In this document: positions 7,951 to 15,702 of the stretch, piece after piece
Layout of the letters: each line of letters begins with the position of its first letter
Numbering within the stretch: the stretch's first letter is position 1
DNA from: Halomonas campaniensis
Lineage (GTDB): Bacteria > Pseudomonadota > Gammaproteobacteria > Pseudomonadales > Halomonadaceae
DNA length: 64,000 nucleotides
Assembly: GCF_014193375.1 (NCBI RefSeq)
Contig: NZ_JACHZF010000011.1
Coordinates: 62,001-126,000, forward strand
Direction of reading: 5' to 3'
Position numbers and translations under genes: made by a program
The notes under the pieces: generated by a model
The model's database searches: none
What the model was told of the DNA's origin: nothing
Seen by the model: the letters and a program-made list of their open reading frames with translations, nothing else

Positions 7951-9159
7951 TCAGCGTACCATTCCCGCTTCCAGCGGGTTCATGCTGTGGGTCCGAAGCC
8001 CCTTGGCCAGGTAGTAGAGCCCCTCGCCGAACAGCACCAGGGGATCATCCCACTTGGCGTCATCGAAGCTGTCGGCACGCGCGCCATCGGCCAGCCTCAG
8101 GGCCGACCCGAGACGGCCGCGCCGGGCCAGGTCCAGGCGGCGGATCACGTCGCCCAGCAGCCAGCGCGCCACCACGCCCTGGCGGGCGGGACGGAAGTGG
8201 GCCCGGGCGACGGCCGGGCCGCGGGTCTGGGCCAGGTAGAGCAGCCAGGGGAAGTTGACCCCCGCGCTGAGCGAGAGGTCGATGGAGCCCCACAGCCGAG
8301 GATTGACCTCGATGAAGGCATGGCGCCCGGTCGCCGGGTCGTGCTTGAACTCGAGCATCGCCAGCCCGTGCCACTTGAGCCCGCCCAGCAGGCGATGGGC
8401 ATCTGCCTCCATGGCCGGGTGGGCGGCGCTGACCCGCAGGGTGCTGGTCCCCCCGGTGGCAACCTTCTCCTGCAGCCGGCGATGGGTGAAGGAGGCAATG
8501 CGCTCGCCATGCCAGTAGAGGCAGGAGACACCCCAGCCATCGCCCTCCACCCGCTCCTGGACGATGGGCGGTCGGGCGGGGTCGAGGTCGAACGCTGCCA
8601 TCATCTCGGCCAGGGTCTGCGCGAGGGCCTCGCCGCCTTTGGAAAAGCGCACCCCCTTGGAACTGTTGCCGCGCCTCGCCCGCGCCACGTACTCGCGGGC
8701 CGGATCGCTCACCCGGCCGGCCTCCGCCGGGTTCGAATAGTCGACGATGGTGGCCACCGCCACCCCCCACTCCCGCGCCAGGCGGCTCATGCGGTCCTTG
8801 TCGTTGACCAGCGCCAGGGTGGCCGCATCCACCATGGGCAGCGCCACGCCCGGCGGCAGCCGCCCGGCCTCGCGGGCGGCCACCAGCAGCTCTCCCTCCT
8901 CGTGCCCCGGCAGGATCAGGCCGATGCCGTGACGCTCGCAGAGGCCGGTCACATCGGTGACGAACCCCTCGGGGTCGGCGTAGGGAGAGGCATAGCGCCC
9001 CCGCGCGTGGGCCAGTCTCGAGGCCTGGCACATGCCGATCCGTGAGGTATCGGAGACCACTACCCTGACACCGTTCTGCGCCAGACCTCGCAGCGCCGAA
9101 TAACTGCTTCGGCACCAGCCCTGGGTCAACAGCACGGTGGGTTCGGCTTCATTTTGCAT
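7951..9159 (-). CDS. ATP-grasp superfamily ligase in a diamino-sugar setting
   Basis: 402 residues. Seen: an N-terminal pre-ATP-grasp Rossmann-like part (VLLTQGWCRSSYSALRGLA), the ATP-binding lysine region VARARRGNSSKGV, and the C-terminal metal-binding signature MLEFKHDP followed by AFIEVNPRLWGSIDLSLSAG (Glu and Asn ligands). Such enzymes join a carboxylate to an amine or thiol via an acyl phosphate. It sits between a PglA-like GT4 and the PglC-like/PglE-like pair, exactly where an acetyltransferase (PglD) would be expected; no such acetyltransferase is seen in the locus. It may therefore acylate the 4-amino sugar with an amino acid or hydroxy acid (inference). Start ATG 9159 with AGGGTGT upstream. 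Confidence 0.8.
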   Translation of the reverse strand: MQNEAEPTVLLTQGWCRSSYSALRGLAQNGVRVVVSDTSRIGMCQASRLAHARGRYASPYADPEGFVTDVTGLCERHGIGLILPGHEEGELLVAAREAGRLPPGVALPMVDAATLALVNDKDRMSRLAREWGVAVATIVDYSNPAEAGRVSDPAREYVARARRGNSSKGVRFSKGGEALAQTLAEMMAAFDLDPARPPIVQERVEGDGWGVSCLYWHGERIASFTHRRLQEKVATGGTSTLRVSAAHPAMEADAHRLLGGLKWHGLAMLEFKHDPATGRHAFIEVNPRLWGSIDLSLSAGVNFPWLLYLAQTRGPAVARAHFRPARQGVVARWLLGDVIRRLDLARRGRLGSALRLADGARADSFDDAKWDDPLVLFGEGLYYLAKGLRTHSMNPLEAGMVR

Positions 9160-9473
9160 GTCACACCCTATGGGAGATGAGAGGTATTCTTTCCCTGCTA
9201 CTTGTTACTATTTAATTATTACTTATTACTTGCACACTCTGTCTGGCTTAAGGGGTATCGACTGAAGCCGTGGAAGGTATCGGAGCACAGGGCCGGTAAC
9301 TGGTGTATACGGGGTTACCATCGGCCTCACAGGCATCTCGCTTACTCCTGAATTGCACTATCGCTAAGGTTTTTCGTGCCGGCAGGTGGCATTACGGACT
9401 TAAAACCAAGGGTCGGAACATTCCAGATCAAACAGATGATTCACCCAAGTCGGCTGGAGTAGCCCCGAATAGA
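9160..9473. other. AT-rich 314-bp gap inside the polysaccharide locus
   Basis: No gene is supported here. The part at 9190-9235 is very AT-rich, with near-repeats of TTACTTATTACTT type (minus strand AAGTAATAAGTAAT), and could hold an internal minus-strand promoter for the ATP-grasp/PglC/PglE trio. I could not place a convincing -35/-10 pair. An open plus-strand frame through 9303-9860 overlaps the GT4 gene and matches nothing recognised. Confidence 0.4.
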
Positions 9474-10601
9474 TTAAAGTTTCAGGAAGTCAATCAGTCT
9501 TCGATTAATTTCATCAGCATCGAACTGTTCCTCAGCCAGTTGTCTAGAGCGACAGCCCATGCTGAAAATCAAGTCAGGTTGAGCAATGAAACGCTCCATC
9601 GCCTCTGCAACGGCAGTGGCATCATGGGGCGGAACCTTGAAGCCATTCTCGCCATCGCGAATGGTCTCGCGGCAGCCCGGGACATCCGTCGTGATGATGG
9701 GCCGCCCAACGGCCATCGCCTCCTGGGTACTGCGTGGCACGCCCTCCCTGTAGGAGGGCAAGACAAACACACTGCTCTCTTCAAGCCAGTCAGCAACATT
9801 GGATACGACGCCGGGATAGATGATTACGCCGGTTTCCACCAGGCGATCCAGGTACGCTAGATCCACCGATCCGGGATTGCCGGGATCCGGCTTCCCAAGA
9901 ATGACAAACTCCGCCTCGGGATGACGCTTCTTGATAGCTTCAGCCGCCTGAAGATATTCGTTGATCCCTTTCTCTTCCAACAGTCGACCGACAAAAATAA
10001 AACGAACCCTATCCTTTTTTGGAATGGAGTAGGGGTACTCGTGAAGGTCAAGCCCAATGCCCCCCAGCACCATTACATTGTCAACACGAATCCGATATCT
10101 TTCGACCAGATCCCTCTTGTCGTCCGGGTTTAGCACAACAAGCCCTTTTAGAAGAGGGAGGGAAAGATGGAACAGGGAAACTTGAGTGCCGCGGATCAGG
10201 ATCTTTTTCCAACTATCGCTTCTGGGGTGGGCTGTAAAGTAATAACCCAGGCCTTCCAGCATGCCGTATCGACGCTTGACACCTGCCAACCTGGCGGCTA
10301 ACGCTCCCCAGATAACAGGCTTGGAGAAGTAACAAAAAACAAAGTCCGGATCGAGATTTTTCAAACGTCGATATAGCTTCCAGGCATTCTTCAAATCCAG
10401 CAGTGGGTTCATCCCCCTTCTGGCAAGCAGGTATTCCTCTGCCTCGACATTGAGCTCCTCTTTTGCACGCCTCTTGATCTCAGGGCTCAAGTCCGCCGTG
10501 AGTATTCTAACGTCATGGCCCACTTCAACCAGGGATTGCAGGAGAAGTTTTCTGAAACCGAAAATGGAAGAGGAATTCGTTCCAATAAGAACAACTTTCA
10601 T
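9474..10601 (-). CDS. Glycosyltransferase family 4, PglA-like
   Basis: 375 residues with a GT-B fold. N-terminal VVLIGTNSSSIFGFRKLLL binds the lipid-linked acceptor side; the C-terminal half carries FIFVGRLLEEKGINEYLQAA and the GT4 EX7E block SYREGVPRSTQEAMAVGRPI. It resembles PglA-type alpha-1,3-GalNAc transferases that add the second sugar to undecaprenyl-PP-diacetylbacillosamine, which fits the adjacent Pgl-like genes. The ATG at 10601 is preferred over a TTG two codons earlier because AAAGGGA lies 6 nt before it. The base composition is lower in GC than that of the downstream genes. The acceptor and donor are inferred. Confidence 0.85.
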   Translation of the reverse strand: MKVVLIGTNSSSIFGFRKLLLQSLVEVGHDVRILTADLSPEIKRRAKEELNVEAEEYLLARRGMNPLLDLKNAWKLYRRLKNLDPDFVFCYFSKPVIWGALAARLAGVKRRYGMLEGLGYYFTAHPRSDSWKKILIRGTQVSLFHLSLPLLKGLVVLNPDDKRDLVERYRIRVDNVMVLGGIGLDLHEYPYSIPKKDRVRFIFVGRLLEEKGINEYLQAAEAIKKRHPEAEFVILGKPDPGNPGSVDLAYLDRLVETGVIIYPGVVSNVADWLEESSVFVLPSYREGVPRSTQEAMAVGRPIITTDVPGCRETIRDGENGFKVPPHDATAVAEAMERFIAQPDLIFSMGCRSRQLAEEQFDADEINRRLIDFLKL

Positions 10602-10646
10602 GATCAATCCCTTTAACCATGGAGTGAAAAACCCACTCCGAAAGGC

Positions 10647-11846
10647 TCACTTTTTTTTATCTTGATAATGATCGCGCAGGTAGGTAACGACCCTCTCACA
10701 CTCCCGGCCGTCATTCATGGCGGCATGGCGAGCAGTGAAGCGAGCCAGTCGCTGATCATGCTGCCCTTCGGTAATTTCCAACCAGGCAGCGGGCACCTGT
10801 GACCAGTCACTGATCACCGGTCCAGGAGCGTCCTCGAGATAGTCACCATAGATACCGACATCGCGGTGGAGATAGTCGTCCAGGTCCGGCGCCATCAGGA
10901 TGATCGGGCGCTTGAAGCAGGCGTAGTCGAACATCAGACTCGAGTAGTCGGTGATCAGCACATCGACCTCGGGCATCAGTTCATTGACGTCGGGAAAGCG
11001 GTCTGATGAAGCCTCCACTACCCGCGAGTTGCGCCCGGCCAGCGCCTCGACCCCCGTCATCGTCAAGTCAACATGCCCTCTCACAAGAAGGATCAACTGC
11101 TCCTGCTCGAGCCAGGGCAGAAGCGCCTCGAGCCGATCGCCCTGTGCCACATCCAACCCGCCCCTGCCCTGTTGCCTGAGCGTTGGTGCATACAGCACGA
11201 TCCCCTTGTAATGGCGCGGCTCGATACCCTCGCGACGCAGGAGCGAAGCGGTATCGGTATGGAAAGCGGCCCAACGAGGGTAGCCGATTACCGGGACACG
11301 CTCGGACGGAAGACCGTAGGCCGATGTCATGCGCTGGCGCCCGACACCCGACGCCACCAGAACCCGCTCCGGTCCCCGCTTGCCCGGCAGCAGATGACGC
11401 AGATACCGGTCGAACAGCGGCGTCAGAATGCCAAGACGGCTGGATCTGGCATCCCTCCCGACCCGCTTCAGGGGAGTACCATGGGTCAGGTTGATCAGGG
11501 CGCCCCCCACGGAGGCGTGGGCGTTGACGTCCTCCGAGGTATGAGTGACCAGAAAGAGTCGCGCTCGCAACGAGATCCTGATACCCGCCAGCGAATAGGC
11601 CAGGGCGGCCTCGCCCCCTTCGTCGCGGACCTTTGCCACCACCTCAGGGCTGTGACTCAGCCAGACCGCACGAATGTCCGGTTCATGGTCACGCACATGA
11701 CGATAGAGATAGCGTGTATTGTCCGCGTACTGTCTACCAAGCCAGGCACCGAACACCCAGAGCCTGTCGTCACGGGAGCTGACAAAGCCAAGCAGACACA
11801 ACGGTAACCAGCCCAGTTGCCTTAACAGGCGCGCAAGGTAATTCAT
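10647..11846 (-). CDS. CDP-glycerol glycerophosphotransferase (TagB/TagF-like), copy 2
   Basis: 399 residues, the size of a single TagB/TagF catalytic domain. Seen: an N-terminal helix that probably docks at the membrane (LGWLPLCLLGF), the catalytic-His block INLTHGTPLKRVG, YAPTLRQQG in the nucleotide-binding half, and DVLITDYSSLMFDYACFKRPI, the family's Asp-Tyr-Ser-Ser block. It transfers glycerol phosphate from CDP-glycerol to a sugar or to a growing poly(glycerol phosphate) chain at the inner membrane. ATG 11846 is chosen over an upstream TTG; no good ribosome-binding site is seen for either. A related second enzyme is encoded at 18699. Confidence 0.85.
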   Translation of the reverse strand: MNYLARLLRQLGWLPLCLLGFVSSRDDRLWVFGAWLGRQYADNTRYLYRHVRDHEPDIRAVWLSHSPEVVAKVRDEGGEAALAYSLAGIRISLRARLFLVTHTSEDVNAHASVGGALINLTHGTPLKRVGRDARSSRLGILTPLFDRYLRHLLPGKRGPERVLVASGVGRQRMTSAYGLPSERVPVIGYPRWAAFHTDTASLLRREGIEPRHYKGIVLYAPTLRQQGRGGLDVAQGDRLEALLPWLEQEQLILLVRGHVDLTMTGVEALAGRNSRVVEASSDRFPDVNELMPEVDVLITDYSSLMFDYACFKRPIILMAPDLDDYLHRDVGIYGDYLEDAPGPVISDWSQVPAAWLEITEGQHDQRLARFTARHAAMNDGRECERVVTYLRDHYQDKKK

Positions 11847-11938
11847 GGCGTTTTGACTCTCGAGACGATGGGCTGGCAACGCCAGACAGACACAGGAGGT
11901 TGCGGTAGTTGACTTGCGGCAAGGTCAGCCTGGCCGGA

Positions 11939-12955
11939 TCAGCAGGCATACCCTTTCGGGTTGTTTGCCTGCCATCGCCAGGCATCCGCCGTCATTGCCG
12001 CCAGATCTCGCCTGGCACTCCAGCCCAGCTCGCGACGGGCCTTTGCGGCATCGGCCCAGCACTGCGCCAGATCTCCGGCCCGCCGCGGGGCGACCCGGTA
12101 GGGAATCGGACGGCCGACAGCTTTTTCGAAGGCCTGGATCATGTCCAGCACCGAGTATCCTCTCCCGGTGCCGAGGTTCCATACCGATACACCGTGGCGA
12201 TTGGCAATGGCCTGCATCGCCGCCAGGTGCCCCTCGACCAGATCCATCACATGGATGTAATCCCTGATCCCGGTGCCGTCAGGGGTCGGATAGTCATTGC
12301 CGAACACCGACAGGGCATCACGGCGGCCGACGGCGACCTGAGTAATGAAGGGGACAAGATTGTTGGGAATACCCAACGGGTCCTCACCAATACATCCACT
12401 GGGGTGCGCCCCGACAGGATTGAAGTAACGCAGCAACGCGATCGACCATCGAGTGTCAGCCGCAGACAGATCCCTGAGCATATCCTCCACCATCAGCTTG
12501 GAACGCCCATAAGGATTGGTCGGCACGCCGGTGGGCAACTCCTCGTGGTAGGGAACGGCGTCGGTGTCACCATAGACGGTTGCCGAGGAACTGAAGATAA
12601 GACGCCGGAGACCAGCGGCCTCCATGGCCAGACAGAGCGTCACTGCCCCTGCGACGTTATTGTCGAAGTAGCGCATGGGCTGCTCGATGCTCTCACCGAC
12701 CGCCTTGAGACCGGCAAAATGCAGCACATCGGAGACCTGATGATGGCGGAGCAGCCAATCCAGCAGACCACGGTCGCGTACATCACCCTCGATAAAAGCC
12801 ACTTCCCTGCCGGTCAACGCGGTGATCCGGTCGAGTGATACGGTCGATCCATTGCTCAGGTTGTCCAGTACCACTACCTCATGGCGATGCTCGAGCAGAG
12901 CGAGCACCATGTGTGAGCCGATGTAACCGGCACCGCCTGTCACGAGAATCGACAT
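11939..12955 (-). CDS. galE: UDP-glucose 4-epimerase
   Basis: 338 residues, the normal GalE size. An extended SDR that interconverts UDP-Glc and UDP-Gal (or the GlcNAc/GalNAc pair) with bound NAD. Seen: TGGAGYIGSH at 6-15, the catalytic Ser124 in FSSSATVYGD and Tyr149-x3-Lys153 in PYGRSK, and FNPVGAHPSG after it. GGGAG precedes the ATG. It is 92 bp upstream of the second glycerophosphotransferase and on the same strand, so it supplies a galactose-type donor to the locus. Confidence 0.95.
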   Translation of the reverse strand: MSILVTGGAGYIGSHMVLALLEHRHEVVVLDNLSNGSTVSLDRITALTGREVAFIEGDVRDRGLLDWLLRHHQVSDVLHFAGLKAVGESIEQPMRYFDNNVAGAVTLCLAMEAAGLRRLIFSSSATVYGDTDAVPYHEELPTGVPTNPYGRSKLMVEDMLRDLSAADTRWSIALLRYFNPVGAHPSGCIGEDPLGIPNNLVPFITQVAVGRRDALSVFGNDYPTPDGTGIRDYIHVMDLVEGHLAAMQAIANRHGVSVWNLGTGRGYSVLDMIQAFEKAVGRPIPYRVAPRRAGDLAQCWADAAKARRELGWSARRDLAAMTADAWRWQANNPKGYAC

Positions 12956-13144
12956 ACAGCTACTCCCATCACGTCAGGATAACGAAGACATGTTGCACAT
13001 CGGCCGGTGACCCCCTGGGCACGCGAGTGGAGCGGGCACGCACAAAGTGGCAAAGGGGATAGACACACCGCCGGAAGAGATAAAGCGGCTTGTGGTGCGT
13101 AGAACCGGCTGGCAAGTCAGCCATAAGGAACGCTGAGGCCAGGA

Positions 13145-14077
13145 TCAGACCTTTCCAGCGCGCATCAGCACCGGAAAACCATTTGGCTGCCGGCCATCGA
13201 AAACCCTGTCGAAGATATCGAGCGCATCCGACTCCGCGATGAGCCCCATTCGAACCAGCGGCCAATTCGAGGACTCGCTTCGGCGTATGACCGATGGCCC
13301 TCTCTTGTGGGAGACATTGAGCAACACCGGCACTAACTCCTGCCCCATCGCAGACAGCACGGAGGCGCGATGCTGGCCATTGGCCACTAGAAACCTGACA
13401 TCGTCGTCACGCACCATGCAATCGACGACAAGATGCTGACGGATATATGGGAGGCAGGCGGAAGCACGCTGACGATACCCTTCCGAGGCAATCTGCTGAT
13501 GGAGAGTAACTAGATGATGAATCCTGAGCTCCCCGAACCAGTCGGGCTTGGGCCCCACCTGTCTTACTGAGATCTCGCGGGATACCGGGATCTTTTTCTG
13601 TGCCAGTGGACCTGATACATGGGACTCTGCAGCACACCTCAGGGCCTCGAAGTGCAATTTGCCGCCCCATGGCATGAAATCACTTAGTGGAGGGCAGGCG
13701 TTGAGCAATGGATGAGCCGACTCGGGATCGATGCCTAGGGATTGGGCCAGGGTTACCGGTGTCCATGAGCGCCAGTAATGCGCAAGACATGTCTCCTGGT
13801 AGCTGTCGCATTCACCACGCAGATGCTGCAGGAGGCTCTGGACATAGGGGTGCAGTGACCCGGGGCCATAGGCAAGGCCGGTGGGGCCAAACCATCGACA
13901 ATGAGCAAGCGGACACTCCACGACACTGGGGCGCTTGCGATACCGCTCCAGCAACTCCAGAACAGTGATCGGCAGCCCTCGAAGGTCATGGCTTCGATAG
14001 ACTCCAACTCCAATCTTTGCCAGCGCCCTGATGGGAAACTGACGGACAGCAGCAAGCAACCGTAAAGGTTCTGCCAT
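13145..14077 (-). CDS. ParB-fold-like protein of unknown function, paralogue A
   Basis: 310 residues from the ATG at 14077; a GTG 32 codons further upstream is possible, but neither has a good ribosome-binding site. Near the C-terminus, FLVANGQHRASVLSAMG followed by VPVLLN matches the box of ParB/sulfiredoxin-fold domains (the G-x-H-R-x3-L-x3-G type). It is clearly homologous to the protein at 17628: both have an HP[YF][VI] motif at residue 76 and GQHR at 234-237 with the starts chosen here, and both end with an NWPLVRMGL/FWPQVLAGN block and IFDRVFDG/VFDNIFSG. ParB-fold proteins include nucleotide-binding clamps and small-molecule kinases. A DNA-partition role is unlikely in a capsule locus. 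Function unknown. Confidence 0.75.
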   Translation of the reverse strand: MAEPLRLLAAVRQFPIRALAKIGVGVYRSHDLRGLPITVLELLERYRKRPSVVECPLAHCRWFGPTGLAYGPGSLHPYVQSLLQHLRGECDSYQETCLAHYWRSWTPVTLAQSLGIDPESAHPLLNACPPLSDFMPWGGKLHFEALRCAAESHVSGPLAQKKIPVSREISVRQVGPKPDWFGELRIHHLVTLHQQIASEGYRQRASACLPYIRQHLVVDCMVRDDDVRFLVANGQHRASVLSAMGQELVPVLLNVSHKRGPSVIRRSESSNWPLVRMGLIAESDALDIFDRVFDGRQPNGFPVLMRAGKV

Positions 14078-14248
14078 GATGGTCACCAACGTTTGGATAC
14101 ACGCAAATAGAGCACGGTTAGCTTTCCCTTGAGACAGTTCTCCTGGGCCGAGAATGGAGATATCGAAAATCACGCAAATAAATAAGCGTACTAAATTTTA
14201 AATGTCGGACTCATTATCAATTAAATACATCACTGAACAGCGCGCAGC

Positions 14249-14848
14249 TCAACCTTCTATCACCCTGTACCTCACACCTTCAAAGTCAGCTTTTCGAAGA
14301 GTTTTTTTGCTGGGATTCACCAGAAACACCTCATCCGATATCTTCATCAGCGGCAGATCCATATGATGATCGGTAAACAAGACAACATCATCTGCAAAAT
14401 CAATTACTTCATGAAGCGCCAACACCTTGTTCTCTGCATAGTTCTCAAAGAGCACACCGCCACAAACATAACTACCCAGAACCTTGTCGAATTTGACATT
14501 GAACGCCTCAGCCACATGCTCCAAATAGGAAAGTGGTGAGGCCGATGAAAGCACATGATATCCATCAATCTCGCTTATTCTCTCAACTACCAATGGATTG
14601 ACATGAACCTTGAGGCTTTCGACAAACAGGGTGTCATACTCTACCGGGTAGCTTTTCCGCATAAGAAAAGTCTTGAACTGGGAGGAAGAAATTACTCCTG
14701 CCCACCTGAGGGCCAAAGCGGACGAGAATCTAAAGAAAACAGGAATATCCCCCTTTTTAAAACTACACCTCACAATGTAAAAAACCCACATCGGGAACGA
14801 ATGCTTTTTCAACAGTGTTCCATCAAAGTCACAAATAACTGCCTTCAT
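14249..14848 (-). CDS. HAD-superfamily phosphatase (SerB-like)
   Basis: 199 residues from ATG 14848 (an ATG 15 nt upstream is also possible). Seen: motif I AVICDFDGTLLKK with the nucleophile and acid Asp pair, motif II VLSSASPLSYLEHVA, and motif III/IV VVLFTDHHMDLPLM, in the order of SerB-type HAD phosphatases with a helical cap between I and II. It is predicted to hydrolyse a phosphomonoester. In a locus making CDP-glycerol it could act on a phosphorylated polyol or sugar intermediate, but the substrate cannot be read. This gene and those around it are distinctly AT-richer than the flanking chromosome. No gene is seen in the 254-bp gap upstream (14849-15102). Confidence 0.8.
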   Translation of the reverse strand: MKAVICDFDGTLLKKHSFPMWVFYIVRCSFKKGDIPVFFRFSSALALRWAGVISSSQFKTFLMRKSYPVEYDTLFVESLKVHVNPLVVERISEIDGYHVLSSASPLSYLEHVAEAFNVKFDKVLGSYVCGGVLFENYAENKVLALHEVIDFADDVVLFTDHHMDLPLMKISDEVFLVNPSKKTLRKADFEGVRYRVIEG

Positions 14849-15102
14849 GAATATTTCACTCATTTCAAGTAAGAATAATGGCAAGCAACAGGAGTGCATC
14901 ACCCAACCATATAATCCGGCAAGAACCCTGTCAGATAAGCACAAGAAACTTACACACCCATTGACAGAAAAACCGCCACAGGAGACTTGGCGATACAGGT
15001 TGACTTTATCAGTTAATGCCTTGCCGCCATTCTCATGTTATATTACGGATCGAAAGCATGATGATGGATGAGTGAGACTAAATCAGAAGCATGAGCAACT
15101 GC

Positions 15103-15564
15103 CTAGCCAAAATCCTTGCGCAACTGCTCTATAACATCAAAAGCGCGAAGAATATCTTCCCGGGAAACGCTGCAGAAACGACTAAGCGAGCGTTTCAGTT
15201 CGGTCGTAGAGACTCCCTCGGTCCTCGGTAGATAAACAACCTCACAATGGGTAGAAAGAAAATCAAACTTCCCCGCCCAGTCATCCCCCATCGCGAACAC
15301 AGAAACCTCATGTCGCTTCACGTCTTCAACCTTCTGCTCCCAGGAGACTTCTGGTATGACTTCATCCACATGGCGAATATTACGAACAATTTCTGCTCGT
15401 TGTTCGAATGGTATAAGCGTACGCTTCCCTTTTCCTGCATTGAATTCATCCGTGGACACCGCCACGATCAGGCGATCCCCTAGCATGGAAATACGGCGAA
15501 GTAGGTTGAGATGCCCGATATGGAACATGTCAAAGGTGCCGTAGGTGATAACGACTCTTGTCAT
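15103..15564 (-). CDS. tagD: Glycerol-3-phosphate cytidylyltransferase (TagD-type)
   Basis: 153 residues. Makes CDP-glycerol from CTP and glycerol 3-phosphate, the donor for the two TagB/TagF-like enzymes in the locus. Seen: ITYGTFDMFHIGHLNLLRR with the HxGH CTP site at 15-18, the YAVGDDW-like FAMGDDWAGKFDFL, and RTEGVSTT at 114-121, the second cytidylyltransferase signature. TagD is usually about 130 residues; here about 30 extra C-terminal residues follow the RTxGxST block. ATG 15564 has CGGGAG upstream; the longer frame adds a non-homologous hydrophobic stretch. Confidence 0.92.
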   Translation of the reverse strand: MTRVVITYGTFDMFHIGHLNLLRRISMLGDRLIVAVSTDEFNAGKGKRTLIPFEQRAEIVRNIRHVDEVIPEVSWEQKVEDVKRHEVSVFAMGDDWAGKFDFLSTHCEVVYLPRTEGVSTTELKRSLSRFCSVSREDILRAFDVIEQLRKDFG

Positions 15565-15702
15565 CTTGAGTTCTCCCGAACAGCCAGACCAACATGCCGC
15601 TGTAAAAACGACACAGGAAGTGAGAATTGGGATTAGATAAATCATTCGCCAAAGATACAACGAGACTTATTCCTGCCGCCTCCGAAGGGTCATGAATCAA
15701 TA

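Noticed and set aside
9303-9860. A plus-strand frame across the AT-rich gap and the GT4 3' end
   Set aside because: Half of it is antisense to the GT4 gene and the unique part shows no domain or ribosome-binding site.
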